Origin: Alphaproteobacteria bacterium
Lineage (GTDB): Bacteria; Pseudomonadota; Alphaproteobacteria; Rhizobiales; Hyphomicrobiaceae
DNA: 36,184 nucleotides
Assembly (NCBI GenBank): GCA_019137195.1
Contig: JAGVSR010000085.1
Coordinates: 1 to 36,184, forward strand
Reading direction: 5' to 3'
Part shown: piece by piece, positions 8,708-17,174 of the stretch
Numbering within the stretch: position 1 is the first letter of the stretch
Layout of the letters: each line of letters opens with the position of its first letter
Translations under genes and position numbers: made by a program
Notes under the pieces: generated by a model
Told to the model about the DNA's origin: nothing
The model's database searches: none
Seen by the model: the letters and a program-made list of their open reading frames with translations, nothing else

Positions 8708-9069
8708 TAGTCAGCGCTCGTCGAGGAAAGGCCGTCCGCGGGCGGATGCCGCATCCAAGTCCTTGATCGGGATCATCTCTGCCATAGGCGGGCAATGGAG
8801 CGCAAATGCGGCAGGTGGGGTTGTCCTCAGCCTGTGGGGAACTGTCGCGACCGCCACCGCGAAGGGCGTGCCTGGCCCGCGGCGCTTGACGGCCCCCTGC
8901 GTCCGGCGCCATATGGCGCCAATGCGGAACGCCATGCGCAAAGACGCCGTCAACATTTGTTGCGGCATGATTATTTCGGGCTAGTCGAACAACGGCTGGC
9001 GCGCGGCCCGCTTCTTTGCCTCATCTCAAGACAGAGAACCCGCCCCGCCAGGAAGGCAGAGGGATTACA
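8708..9069. promoter_or_regulatory. Divergent upstream region of the DUF2865 gene and cysS
   Basis: This 362-base gap must hold promoters for both divergent genes. It contains a perfect 16-bp palindrome at 8905-8920 (listed separately) and a relatively AT-richer patch at about 8950-8980 that could hold the cysS promoter, though I cannot fix -35 and -10 boxes with confidence. A minus-strand frame at 8711-8968 has no recognisable product and no ribosome binding site; I do not call it. Confidence 0.4.
8905..8920. repeat. Perfect 16-bp palindrome GGCGCCATATGGCGCC
   Basis: The palindrome has 8-bp arms with no spacer and lies about 150 bases upstream of cysS and 200 bases upstream of the DUF2865 gene. 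Such a site could bind a dimeric regulator, but no known operator is recognised. A chance palindrome in GC-rich sequence is possible. Confidence 0.35.
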
Positions 9070-10491
9070 GTGACATTGCGCCTATACAACACGCTTTCGC
9101 GGTCCAAGGACGAGCTGAGGCCCCTCGATCCCACGAACGTGCGCATGTACGTGTGCGGACCCACGGTCTACCACTTCGCGCACATCGGGAACGCGCGTCC
9201 GGTGATCGTGTTCGACGTGCTCTACCGGCTGCTCCGCCACGTCTATGGTGCCGACCACGTGACCTACGTGCGCAACATCACGGACGTCGACGACAAGATC
9301 AACGCCCGCGCGGCCGAGCGCTATCCCGACATGGATCCGTTGAAAGCGATCCGCAAGCTCACCGAGGAGACGGCGGCGCAGTTCCATAAGGACATCGCCG
9401 CCCTCGGCGTGCTTCCCCCCTCCGTCGAGCCGCGGGCGACGGATCATATCGGTGAGATGAAGGCGCTGTGCGAGGCGCTGGTCAAGAACGGACACGCGTA
9501 CGTGGCCGAGGACCACGTGCTCTTCGACGTGCCGTCGATGAAGGACTACGGCCGCCTCTCCGGGCGCTCGCTCGAGGAGATGGAGGCCGGCGCGCGGGTG
9601 GAGGTGGCACCCTACAAGAAGGACGCCATGGACTTCGTGCTGTGGAAGCCTTCGAAGGCAGGCGAGCCGGCGTGGGATAGCCCGTGCGGCATCAAGACGA
9701 AGGGCAGGCCCGGCTGGCACATCGAGTGCTCGGCGATGGCAGGCAAGCACTTGGGCCAGGTGTTCGACATTCATGGCGGCGGCATCGACCTCGTGTTCCC
9801 GCATCACGAGAACGAGGTGGCGCAGAGCCGCTGCGCGCACGGCACGGCCGCGATGGCGCAGGTCTGGATGCACAACGGGTTCCTGCAGGTCGAAGGCGAG
9901 AAGATGTCGAAGTCGCTCGGCAACTTCATCACCATCCATCAGCTTCTCGACGGCAAGGACTTCGGCGGTAGCCAGTGGCACGGCCGCGTGGTTCGGCTGG
10001 CCATGATGGGAACGCACTACCGCCAGCCGATCGACTGGACGGTGGAGCGGCTCGTGCAGGCGCGCTCTACGCTGTTCGAGATCGCCGATACGCTGGCTGG
10101 CGTCGAAGCGGAGGGCGGGCCGAACGAGGATGTCGTGGCGGCACTCTCGGACGACCTCAACACGCCTTCGGCGCTGTCGATCGTGTACGGCCTTCTCAAA
10201 AGCGCGAGGCGGAACGAAGCCGCTCGCCCCGGTCTCAGAGCGACGCTGGACTTCCTCGGGCTTTACGGCGGCGAGACGCGTGACGAGCTCAACGTCGGTT
10301 TCGAGGCCAAGGCCGTCGATGCGGCGAAAGTTGAGGGGCTGGTCGCGGCCCGCCTCGCCGCGCGCAAGGCCAAGGACTTCAAGGAGAGCGACCGCATCCG
10401 CGACGAGCTGGCCGGCATGGGCGTCTCTCTCAAGGACGCCAAGGACCCCAAAACGGGTGAGATCGTGACGACCTGGGAGGTGGCGAGGTGA
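9070..10491 (+). CDS. cysS: Cysteinyl-tRNA synthetase
   Basis: CysRS charges tRNA-Cys. The protein (473 residues, close to the 461 of E. coli) shows the zinc-binding Cys29 in CGPTVY, the HIGN motif at 38-41, the zinc-site segment [20 protein letters not shown], and the KMSKS motif at residues 278-282 ([10 protein letters not shown]). The C-terminal helical domain with [16 protein letters not shown] is typical. I chose GTG 9070 because GCAGAGGG lies just upstream and it puts the first conserved strand (LRLYNTLSR) at the N-terminus; the frame is open from TTG 9016 but that extension is not family-like. It overlaps the downstream acetyltransferase gene by 4 bases. Confidence 0.97.
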   Translation: MTLRLYNTLSRSKDELRPLDPTNVRMYVCGPTVYHFAHIGNARPVIVFDVLYRLLRHVYGADHVTYVRNITDVDDKINARAAERYPDMDPLKAIRKLTEETAAQFHKDIAALGVLPPSVEPRATDHIGEMKALCEALVKNGHAYVAEDHVLFDVPSMKDYGRLSGRSLEEMEAGARVEVAPYKKDAMDFVLWKPSKAGEPAWDSPCGIKTKGRPGWHIECSAMAGKHLGQVFDIHGGGIDLVFPHHENEVAQSRCAHGTAAMAQVWMHNGFLQVEGEKMSKSLGNFITIHQLLDGKDFGGSQWHGRVVRLAMMGTHYRQPIDWTVERLVQARSTLFEIADTLAGVEAEGGPNEDVVAALSDDLNTPSALSIVYGLLKSARRNEAARPGLRATLDFLGLYGGETRDELNVGFEAKAVDAAKVEGLVAARLAARKAKDFKESDRIRDELAGMGVSLKDAKDPKTGEIVTTWEVAR

Positions 10492-10985
10492 CGACGGCCG
10501 TCCCCCTCCGTCCGTTTCTGCCGGCAGACGCGATGGCGCTGCGCGAGCTCTACGCGGCGTCGATCGAGGAGCTGACGCAGGACGACTACGACGAGGACCA
10601 GCGCGCTGCGTGGGCGTCTCTGGCCGAGGACGGGGCAGATTTCGCGCGCCGGCTCGGAGCCATGACGACGCTCGTGGTCGAGATCGAGGGCGAGCACGCG
10701 GGCTTCGCGTCCTTGAAGGACAACAAGCATCTCGAGATGCTCTACGTGCATCCCTACTACGCTGGGCAGGGGATCGGGGCGGCGCTCGCGGATGCCATGG
10801 AACGCATCGCGGCGGGCCGCGGCGTGACCGAGATCACGGTCGACGCCAGCGATACGGCCGAGGAGTTCTTCCTGGGTCGCAGCTACGTGGGCGTGCGACG
10901 GAACACGATTCCGGTCGACGACGTGTGGCTCGCCAATACGACGATGAAGAAGGAGCTGAAGCCTGGCGGAGCTCCGACAGCATGA
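10488..10985 (+). CDS. GNAT-family N-acetyltransferase coupled to cysS
   Basis: A 165-residue GNAT-fold enzyme. The acetyl-CoA binding motif A is clear: [19 protein letters not shown] around residues 80-98, with the Q-G-I-G loop. The preceding strand ([18 protein letters not shown]) and the following [13 protein letters not shown] fit the fold. The GTG start at 10488 overlaps the cysS TGA at 10489-10491, so translation is likely coupled. The acceptor is unknown; the acidic N-terminal helix region ([12 protein letters not shown]) may shape the substrate pocket. Acetyltransferase genes next to cysS are a context clue, not proof of a link to cysteine metabolism. Confidence 0.85.
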   Translation: MTTAVPLRPFLPADAMALRELYAASIEELTQDDYDEDQRAAWASLAEDGADFARRLGAMTTLVVEIEGEHAGFASLKDNKHLEMLYVHPYYAGQGIGAALADAMERIAAGRGVTEITVDASDTAEEFFLGRSYVGVRRNTIPVDDVWLANTTMKKELKPGGAPTA

Positions 10986-11031
10986 TGCGGACAGACACGA
11001 CGACGCCCAACGAGAGCGATGGAGACCGTCA

Positions 11032-11151
11032 ATGAAGGACATGCGCCCCGACACACCGTTCCCGCGGCACTGGATCTACTACATCGTGATCAAGTTCATC
11101 GTGCTGGGGCTCGCTGTGTATCTGGCCCTGCGCTACCAGGGCTTGGTTTGA
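11032..11151 (+). CDS. 39-residue single-pass membrane microprotein
   Basis: The frame from ATG 11032 to TGA 11149-11151 encodes 39 residues: a short polar head (MKDMRPDTPFPRHW), one hydrophobic helix (about residues 15-33, IYYIVIKFIVLGLAVYLAL) and a short RYQG tail. GGAGA lies about 6 bases upstream of the ATG. Third codon positions are nearly all G or C, as in its neighbours, which argues that it is translated. It lies between the cysS-linked acetyltransferase gene and cimA, all in the same direction, so it is probably co-transcribed. I do not assign a function. Confidence 0.65.
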   Translation: MKDMRPDTPFPRHWIYYIVIKFIVLGLAVYLALRYQGLV

Positions 11152-11209
11152 GAGACGGCTGCCGTCGTCCAGGAAAATCGGAAGGACCGCTGCAGTCGCC
11201 GCGGAGCAC

Positions 11210-12829
11210 GTGAACGATATGAGCAAAGAACGCCTCTACCTCTACGACACGACGCTGCGCGACGGCGCGCAGACGACCGGTGTCGACTTCTCGCTCGAGG
11301 ACAAGCGGCGGATCGCGGCCGTGCTCGACGGGCTCGGTGTCGACTACATCGAAGGCGGCTACCCCGGTGCGAACGCCACGGACACCGCGTTCTTCGCCGC
11401 GAAGCCGGCCTTCAAGTCGGCGCGTTTCACCGCTTTCGGCATGACCAAGCGGGCGGGGCGCTCGATATCCAACGATCCAGGCTTCCAGGCGCTCGTGCAG
11501 TCGGCGGCGGATAGCGTTTGCCTCGTCGCCAAGAGCTGGGACTATCACGTGCGCGTCGCGCTCGGCATCTCGAACGAGGAGAACCTCGCCGGCATCGCCG
11601 AGAGCGTCCAGGCGGTGATCGCGTCGGGGCGCGAGGCGATGCTCGATTGCGAGCACTTCTTCGACGGCTACAAGGGTAACCGCGAGTATGCGTTGGCGGT
11701 TGCGCAGGCGGCGCTCGACGCCGGCGCGCGCTGGATCGTGCTGTGCGACACCAACGGCGGAACGCTGCCGCACGAGGTCGAGCGGATCGTGTCCGACGTG
11801 GCTTCCCGCATTCCGGGCTCGCGGCTCGGCATCCACACTCACAACGACACCGAGAACGCGGTCGCCAACACGCTCGCCGCGGTGCGCGCCGGCGTGCGCC
11901 AGATCCAGGGCACCTTGAACGGGCTCGGCGAGCGCTGCGGCAACGCCAACATGAGCTCGATCATTCCGACGCTGCTGCTCAAGACCGAGTTTGCGGAGCG
12001 CTTCGAAACCGGCATCACTGCGGAACGATTGCGCACGCTCACCCATGCGAGCCGCGTGCTCGACGATGTTCTGAACCAGTCGCCCGACCGGCACGCTCCC
12101 TACGTCGGCGAGAGTGCGTTCGCGACCAAGGCCGGCATCCATGCCTCCGCCATTCTGAAGGAGCCCGAGACGTACGAGCACGTTCCGCCCGAGACGGTCG
12201 GCAACGAGCGGCGACTTCTGGTCTCGAAACAGGCCGGAAAGTCCAACGTTCTGGCGGCGCTCGAGCGCGTCGGGCTTGCGATCGATAAGGACGACCCGCG
12301 CGTCGTGGCGCTCGTCGACGAGGTCAAGAACCGCGAGGCGTCGGGCTACGCCTACGAGGGCGCCGAGGCCTCCTTCGAGCTTCTGGCGCGGCGGCATCTC
12401 ACCAACGTGCCGAAGTACTTCAGCGTCGACAGCTTCCGCGTCATCGTCGAGCGGCGCCACAACGCCCTGGGCGAGCAGGTGACCGTGTCGGAGGCGACCG
12501 TCAAGGTGTTCGTCAACGGCGACAAGGAGCCGTTGTGGTCGGTCGGTTCCGGAAACGGCCCTGTCAACGCGCTCGACCGGGCGCTCCGGCGCGATCTCGG
12601 GCGCTATCAGAAGCACATCGATACGATCGAGCTCGTCGACTACAAGGTGCGCATCCTGACGGGAGGCACCGAGGCGGTGACGCGGGTGCTGGTCGAGACG
12701 CTCGACCAGAGGTCGGGGGAGCGCTGGTTCACGGTCGGCGTGTCGCCCAACATCATCGATGCCAGCTTCGAGGCGCTTCTCGACAGCATCAATTACAAGC
12801 TCTTGAAGGACGGTGCCGAGGCGGCTTGA
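11210..12829 (+). CDS. cimA: (R)-citramalate synthase
   Basis: CimA condenses pyruvate with acetyl-CoA to citramalate, the entry to the threonine-independent isoleucine route. It belongs to the isopropylmalate/homocitrate synthase superfamily: the N-terminal TIM-barrel signature YDTTLRDGAQTTGVDFS (near residue 11), IEGGYPGANATD, the metal-binding HTHNDTENAVAN, and the GTLNGLGERCGNAN loop. The C-terminal part from about residue 370 holds the regulatory LeuA-type dimer domain (SFRVIVERR, VFVNGDKEPLWSVG). The 539-residue length and FSLEDK variant fit CimA rather than LeuA. GTG 11210 and ATG 11219 are both possible starts; GGAG at 11203 is a little close to the first and a little far from the second. 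Confidence 0.92.
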   Translation: MNDMSKERLYLYDTTLRDGAQTTGVDFSLEDKRRIAAVLDGLGVDYIEGGYPGANATDTAFFAAKPAFKSARFTAFGMTKRAGRSISNDPGFQALVQSAADSVCLVAKSWDYHVRVALGISNEENLAGIAESVQAVIASGREAMLDCEHFFDGYKGNREYALAVAQAALDAGARWIVLCDTNGGTLPHEVERIVSDVASRIPGSRLGIHTHNDTENAVANTLAAVRAGVRQIQGTLNGLGERCGNANMSSIIPTLLLKTEFAERFETGITAERLRTLTHASRVLDDVLNQSPDRHAPYVGESAFATKAGIHASAILKEPETYEHVPPETVGNERRLLVSKQAGKSNVLAALERVGLAIDKDDPRVVALVDEVKNREASGYAYEGAEASFELLARRHLTNVPKYFSVDSFRVIVERRHNALGEQVTVSEATVKVFVNGDKEPLWSVGSGNGPVNALDRALRRDLGRYQKHIDTIELVDYKVRILTGGTEAVTRVLVETLDQRSGERWFTVGVSPNIIDASFEALLDSINYKLLKDGAEAA

Positions 12830-12944
12830 GCCGGAGCCGTGCCCGGCCGAGGGGGCTAAACCGGACGTCGATCGACCTCGCTGCAGCTTGCTTCTGCGGC
12901 CCGGGGGAGCCATGTTAGTCTGATCGCAACGATAGGACTAGCGC

Positions 12945-13742
12945 ATGCGCTCACGTTCGCTGACGGCCGTCCTGCTCCTCGTGCCGGGTGCGGCGCTGGC
13001 GCTTGCCGCCGAGAGCGCGGATTTCACGGCACGCGAGCTGACGCAGGCGCTCTACCGTGCCGAGCAGGGCGCGCGTATCGACCTGTCGGGGAAGAGCCTG
13101 CGCGAGCTCGATCTCGCTGGCGTCGATTTCAAGGCCGCGCGGCTCGCCAAGGCCGATCTCTACGGCACCAATCTCGCAGAAGCGAACCTCTCCGGCGCCG
13201 ATCTTTCCGGTGCGCTCCTCGACCGGGCCGTTCTCACCAAGGCCGATTTCTCGAACGCCAACCTCGAAGGCGCGACGCTCTTGCGTCCCACCATCTTCAG
13301 CGGGCTCGAGCGCAACATCGCCGAGGCGCCGCGCTTCACCGGGGCCAACATGGCGCGTACGGGCTTGTCCGGCTGGCTCGACGGGTCTGATTTTGCGCAC
13401 GCCGATCTCACGGGGGCGAGGTTCGGCCGGCAAGATGCCTATAGCGAGGGGCTGCTCGCCTCGCGCGTGCGGATGACGAGCTGCAACTTTTCGGGTGCGA
13501 AGCTCGCGGGTGCGAGCTTCCGCGGCGCCCAGCTGGTATTCGCCCGCTTCACGGGGGCCAATGCGAGGGATGTGGACTTCCGCGGCGCCGATCTCAGCAA
13601 GGCCGACTTCTCAGGTGCCGACGTTGCCGGCATGGACGTGACTGGGGCGATCCTCGACGGCGCGTCCTTTGCTGGCGCAACCGGCATCGACGAGATAAGA
13701 GGGCTGGTCCAGGCGCAGGGGGGCGACCGTATCAGCCGCTGA
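12945..13742 (+). CDS. Secreted pentapeptide-repeat protein, copy 1
   Basis: A 265-residue protein with a signal peptide (basic MRSR, hydrophobic to about residue 21, Ala-rich cleavage site) followed by a short helical cap and then pentapeptide repeats of the A(D/N)LxG type: LDLAGVDFKAARLAKADLYG, ANLSGADLSGALL, ADFSNANLEGATLL. A break of about 25 residues (PTIFSGLERNIAEAPRF) interrupts the repeats before a second run that ends near GATGIDEI. Such repeats form a right-handed quadrilateral beta helix. The role here is unknown; export argues against the gyrase-protecting (Qnr/MfpA) function. AGGA lies 7 bases upstream of ATG 12945. The next gene is a paralogue. Confidence 0.85.
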   Translation: MRSRSLTAVLLLVPGAALALAAESADFTARELTQALYRAEQGARIDLSGKSLRELDLAGVDFKAARLAKADLYGTNLAEANLSGADLSGALLDRAVLTKADFSNANLEGATLLRPTIFSGLERNIAEAPRFTGANMARTGLSGWLDGSDFAHADLTGARFGRQDAYSEGLLASRVRMTSCNFSGAKLAGASFRGAQLVFARFTGANARDVDFRGADLSKADFSGADVAGMDVTGAILDGASFAGATGIDEIRGLVQAQGGDRISR

Positions 13743-13778
13743 TGCGGCGGACCAAGCCGCGGCGGAGGTCCCACCGGC

Positions 13779-14588
13779 ATGAAACGCCACCTGATACAGT
13801 TGATCTTGCCGGCGGTGCTCCTGGCGCGGGCCGACGCCGGGCTGGCTTTGGAGACGCCGCGGCCTGGCCTCACCGTCAAGCACGTGGCCGAGCTCCTGTT
13901 CGCATCGACGCCCGAGCGGCCCGCCGATCTTTCGCGACAGAGCCTCGCCGGTCTCGATCTCGCGGGGCTCGACTTCAAGGGCGCGCGCCTCGCTTCGGCC
14001 GATCTCTTCGGGGCGGACCTCACGGGGGCGAAGCTCGCTGCCGCCGACCTCACAGATGCGCGGCTCGATCGGTCGATCCTGACCATGGCGAAGTTCGACG
14101 GTGCGAGACTCGATCGTGCGACCATACTCAGTCCGACGGTGTTCACGTCGCTCGAGGTCGAGCGCTATGAGGCGCCCCGGTTCCGAAACGCTCACATGGC
14201 AGGCGCGGTGCTGGCGGGGGCGTTCGATTGGGCCGATTTCCGTGGAGCGGACCTTTCGGGTGCCACGTTCGGTCCGCGCGCCGACGACCGCGACGCGACG
14301 CAGAACGCCCGGCGTGCGAGCTTCGTCGGTGCCAACTTTCAGGGTGCGCGGCTTCGCGACGTGCGCTTCACCGGGCTCGCGATGAAGTATGCCAAGCTGC
14401 AGGGGGCCGATCTCGCGCGTGCGGACCTGCGCGGCGCCGACCTCACGCTGGCGAATTTCGCGGGCGCCGACATCTCGGGCGCCGACTTTACCGGCGCCAA
14501 CCTCGACGAGACGAATTTCACAGGTGCGAAGGGGCTCGAGACGGCGAAGGGGATCGCGGCCGTCGCCGAAGACGGCGCGAGGGACTGA
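13779..14588 (+). CDS. Secreted pentapeptide-repeat protein, copy 2
   Basis: This 269-residue paralogue lies 36 bases after copy 1 and has the same plan: signal peptide (MKRHLIQLILPAVLLARADA), helical cap (VKHVAELLFAS), first repeat run (LDLAGLDFKGARLASADLFG and onward), an interruption with the matching sequence PTVFTSLEVERYEAPRF, and a second run closing with GANLDETNFTGAKGLETAKG. The shared interruption (PT-F-SLE...EAPRF in both) shows that the two genes arose by tandem duplication and not by independent repeat growth. GGAGG lies about 10 bases upstream of ATG 13779. The proteins probably act together in the periplasm or on the envelope; function unknown. Confidence 0.85.
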   Translation: MKRHLIQLILPAVLLARADAGLALETPRPGLTVKHVAELLFASTPERPADLSRQSLAGLDLAGLDFKGARLASADLFGADLTGAKLAAADLTDARLDRSILTMAKFDGARLDRATILSPTVFTSLEVERYEAPRFRNAHMAGAVLAGAFDWADFRGADLSGATFGPRADDRDATQNARRASFVGANFQGARLRDVRFTGLAMKYAKLQGADLARADLRGADLTLANFAGADISGADFTGANLDETNFTGAKGLETAKGIAAVAEDGARD

Positions 14589-15007
14589 CGCCGTCGGAAC
14601 GCACCGCCCGTGGAAAACAAGAAGCGCCGGGACGTGTCGATCCGGGCAGCTGCGGGCCCTATCTCCGGGCACCGGCTGCGGCCCATGACGAGACAGACGG
14701 CCCGGCTTGCCAAGGCGCTGGGTTCGAAGGAGAAAACGGCTATATCGCAACTCTCTTGGGCGCTGCCGTCCCGCCGTCATGGAATCGCCCGGGAGGATCG
14801 ACTATTGTACAAGTATAAGGCATCGGGGCGCTGCGGCGCTGAACGGGAGATGAACCGGCCGCTCGAGCCAGGTTCAAGCACAGGGCGGCATTGTCGCGCG
14901 CAAGTCGCCTCAGATCTCACCGCCGGCGAGGGAGCCCGATGCATAGCATGACCATGTCAGACCTTACTCAGACGCACACGATATCGAACTACGAGGAGGC
15001 TTCGTTC
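14589..15007. other. Gene-free spacer upstream of the envelope protein gene
   Basis: This 419-base interval separates the second pentapeptide gene from the next gene. It holds an AT-richer patch around 14800-14820 (TTGTACAA, then TATAAG) that could be part of a promoter for the downstream gene, but no matching -35 is evident. A candidate alternative start, ATG 14939, has GAGGGA in front, yet the codons between it and 15008 use A/T at third positions far more than the rest of the gene. Confidence 0.35.
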
Positions 15008-15607
15008 ATGTCCGCCGAGACGACCGCCGCGAGCGGTTTTGAGAGGATGGTGCCGCACCTGAAGACGGCGGCGCTGATCGTCACCCTCCTGGGCGCGATC
15101 CCGACTGCGGTCACCGCCTATAACGCTTACCGTTTCGGCGTGCCGTTCAGCCAGGTTTCCGAGCGGCTCGCGCAGTACGACCTGTGGGTCAAGAACCTCG
15201 ACTGCAAGATCGACTACAAGGCGATCTCGACCGCGCAGGGCACCAAGATCGACGCCGGCGCCTGCGCCAAGACCGGCGACATCGCGCTCAAGATCTCGAC
15301 CTCGGACGGCAAGTCGGCCTACCAGTGGATCGCCTACAACGAATTGCACAAGCCGGGCGAGGCCCCGGCCTCGGCCGGTATTCTCGACATCCTGATCGGT
15401 GCGGCGCGTGCCGATACGCCAGAGCGGCCCGTGCGGCTCGCGCAGGGCGCGCTGGAGGTGAAGTGTGAGAGCCTGCAGAGTCCGACAAAGCTCGTCCGCA
15501 TCGTCAAGGAGGGTGGCAAGTGCTACCGCGAGGTGATGTCGCCGGTCCGCGGTACGGTCGACTCCCGCGAGGAGGTGTCGTGCGACACCACCTGCGGCAA
15601 GGGCTGA
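15008..15607 (+). CDS. Membrane-anchored hypothetical protein with Cys-containing extracytoplasmic domain
   Basis: A 199-residue protein with one membrane segment near the N-terminus (about residues 20-38, AALIVTLLGAIPTAVTAY) and a large soluble domain carrying several Cys residues (LDCKIDYK, GACAKTGD, VKCESLQ, GGKCYRE, SCDTTCGKG), which suggests disulphides outside the cytoplasm. I do not recognise the family. ATG 15008 is preferred because GAGGAG lies 9 bases upstream and G/C-rich third positions begin there; ATG 14939 would add 23 residues. It is followed by a strong intrinsic terminator. Its position beside other small exported proteins hints at an envelope role but gives no function. Confidence 0.65.
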   Translation: MSAETTAASGFERMVPHLKTAALIVTLLGAIPTAVTAYNAYRFGVPFSQVSERLAQYDLWVKNLDCKIDYKAISTAQGTKIDAGACAKTGDIALKISTSDGKSAYQWIAYNELHKPGEAPASAGILDILIGAARADTPERPVRLAQGALEVKCESLQSPTKLVRIVKEGGKCYREVMSPVRGTVDSREEVSCDTTCGKG

Positions 15608-15634
15608 GCGGAGACGTCATTGCAGAGACATCGA

Positions 15635-15673
15635 GAGCCGCGCGGATCGCTCCGCGCGGCTCCCTGCTTTTTT
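15635..15673 (+). terminator. Intrinsic (rho-independent) terminator
   Basis: A perfect 12-bp stem (GAGCCGCGCGGA at 15635-15646, complement at 15651-15662) closes a 4-base loop TCGC and is followed by CCTGC and six T residues (15668-15673). It ends the transcript of the 15008-15607 gene and lies just before the convergent small periplasmic protein gene. Confidence 0.9.
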
Positions 15674-15691
15674 GCGTCGTTCAGGCGATCG

Positions 15692-15979
15692 TCAGGACGG
15701 GCCGCTCTTGCCAGAGATCGGCGAGGTGCCGTCGAACTCGTACTTGTCGCCGGTCTTGAGCATCACCGAGTAGTTCCAGGGACCGGTCACGCCGCAGCCA
15801 TCGTTACACTCGCTCTTGAAGGTCACCGACTGGCCGGCCGGGACCTTATGCACGCTCTCCTTGTGGCCCATGTCGAGCCCGATGGCGTGCTCGCTCGCGC
15901 TCTTGTTGGTGATGGTTAGAGCCGACGCGGCGGCGGGGATGGCAATCACGGCAATCGCTGTCGTGACGGCGGCCTTCAT
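15692..15979 (-). CDS. Small periplasmic hypothetical protein
   Basis: A 95-residue protein with a clear signal peptide (MKAAVTTAIAVIAIPAAASA, cleavage near residue 20) and a compact beta-rich mature part: LTITNKSASEHAIGLDMGHK, then VPAGQSVTFKSECNDGCGVTG with two Cys residues that may form a disulphide. ATG 15979 is chosen because AAGGAGA lies 7 bases upstream; the frame reaches 16006 but without a site. I do not recognise a named family. It converges on the gene ending at 15607 across the terminator. Confidence 0.7.
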   Translation of the reverse strand: MKAAVTTAIAVIAIPAAASALTITNKSASEHAIGLDMGHKESVHKVPAGQSVTFKSECNDGCGVTGPWNYSVMLKTGDKYEFDGTSPISGKSGPS

Positions 15980-16295
15980 GGGAGGTCTCCTTTGCTGGTT
16001 GATCACTCATCGGCGGGGCGCCTCCCGGCCGTCCCGGACCAAAGGGGCTGGACCGGGCCAGGCTCGGGACGAGCGCCGCGCCGTGCCCGTTAGCTCGGGA
16101 GGCGAGGGCGGTCCTGCAAGCGCGATGGTCGCTCGCGGCCGGTCAAATGGATGTCAGGAATTTTGATCGCCGGAAGGCCCCCCTGGGGCTCGACGGCGCG
16201 TTTTCGAGACACGATATCGGCAGATTTGTCGATCAGACGGGGGCAGATTAAGCCGGGAGTAGCGGCCAGGCTGGTAGGTCTCGATACCGCGGTCC
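15980..16295. other. Divergent spacer with no gene
   Basis: The 316 bases between the divergent small periplasmic protein gene and the membrane protein gene should hold both promoters. A somewhat AT-richer part lies at about 16140-16250 (TCAGGAATTTTGATC, ACGATATCGGCAGATTTGTC). I could not identify a convincing -35/-10 pair or a repeat. Confidence 0.35.
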
Positions 16296-17102
16296 ATGGT
16301 GGCCCGCGACCGGCACGAAAGAATGTCCCAGCAACTCAAGGACGAGATCAGAGCGTTGTGGCGGGAGGCGAAGCCGCGCCTTCGTCGAGCTGCCGTCCAT
16401 CTGCTCGCACTTCTGCGTGAGGTGTGGGCCTGGCTCAAGCCGCCGCTCCTCTTCGTGCTCCAGGTGGCGGCGGCGCTGGTCGTCATCTTCGAGGAGTGGG
16501 GCTGGCAGCCGCTTTCGGATGCGCTCGCCCGGCTGGCGCGGTTCCGGCCGTGGGCTGCCCTCGAGCGCTGGATCGCGGGGCTGCCGCCTTACGGGGCGCT
16601 CACCGTGTTCGCGTTGCCGACGGCCATCCTGCTGCCGATCAAGTTCGCCGCCGTCTATCTCCTCGCCAATGGGATGGTGGTAACGGCCGGCGCTCTCTTC
16701 GTCGGCGCCAAGATCGCGAGCACGGCGCTCATTGCGCGCATCTTCGTTCTGACCAAGCCGGCGCTGATGCGTATCGGCTGGTTCGCGCGCGCCTACGGCT
16801 GGTTCATGCCGTGGAAGGAGGCCTTGTTCGCCGCCCTGCGTGCCTCGTGGGCATGGCGCTACGGGCGCATGGTCAAGAACACGGTGCGTCACGAGGCGAA
16901 GCAGGCCTGGGCGCGGTGGAAGCCCGCGCTCGCCAAGGCGTGGGCCGAGGCGAGGCCGCGGCTCGTGGCGGCGGCAGAGAAGGCGAGGACACAGGCGCGC
17001 TTGCTGGCAGTGGCAGGACGCGCGGCGGCACGACGAGCTCTTGCTCGTGCGCGTGCCGGGGTCCGTGGGCTCTACCGGCGCGTCTCGGGGTTGGGTCTCT
17101 GA
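16296..17102 (+). CDS. Integral membrane protein of unknown function with basic C-terminal helix
   Basis: The 268-residue protein has a membrane segment at about residues 50-68 (LLFVLQVAAALVVIFEEWGW) and two to three more between about 98 and 155 (YGALTVFALPTAILLPIKF, then VVTAGALFVGAKIASTALIA). The family pattern LPPYGAL, LPIKF, LTKPALMRIGWFARAY is, from memory, shared by uncharacterised alphaproteobacterial membrane proteins. The last 80 residues are rich in Ala, Arg and Lys and probably form a long cytoplasmic amphipathic helix. ATG 16296 and ATG 16323 are both possible starts; neither has a good ribosome binding site. It converges with the glycosyltransferase-type gene. Confidence 0.7.
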   Translation: MVARDRHERMSQQLKDEIRALWREAKPRLRRAAVHLLALLREVWAWLKPPLLFVLQVAAALVVIFEEWGWQPLSDALARLARFRPWAALERWIAGLPPYGALTVFALPTAILLPIKFAAVYLLANGMVVTAGALFVGAKIASTALIARIFVLTKPALMRIGWFARAYGWFMPWKEALFAALRASWAWRYGRMVKNTVRHEAKQAWARWKPALAKAWAEARPRLVAAAEKARTQARLLAVAGRAAARRALARARAGVRGLYRRVSGLGL

Positions 17103-17174
17103 AACAGGGGACGTCGCTGGCTGCGACCGACAGAGCCCCGTGCGTAGGGGCAGACGCCGGACGGGCCGCGGACG

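Noticed and set aside
11096-12913. 605-codon minus-strand frame across cimA
   Set aside because: Antisense shadow of cimA with the same biased composition and no ribosome binding site or known domain.
12945-14588. Repetitive DNA in the pentapeptide genes as a possible tandem repeat or CRISPR-like array
   Set aside because: The periodicity is 15 bases at protein level with variable codons, and both frames are complete genes.
14939-15007. Upstream ATG 14939 as start of the envelope protein
   Set aside because: It has a possible ribosome binding site, but third codon positions are much less G/C-rich than after ATG 15008, which has GAGGAG.
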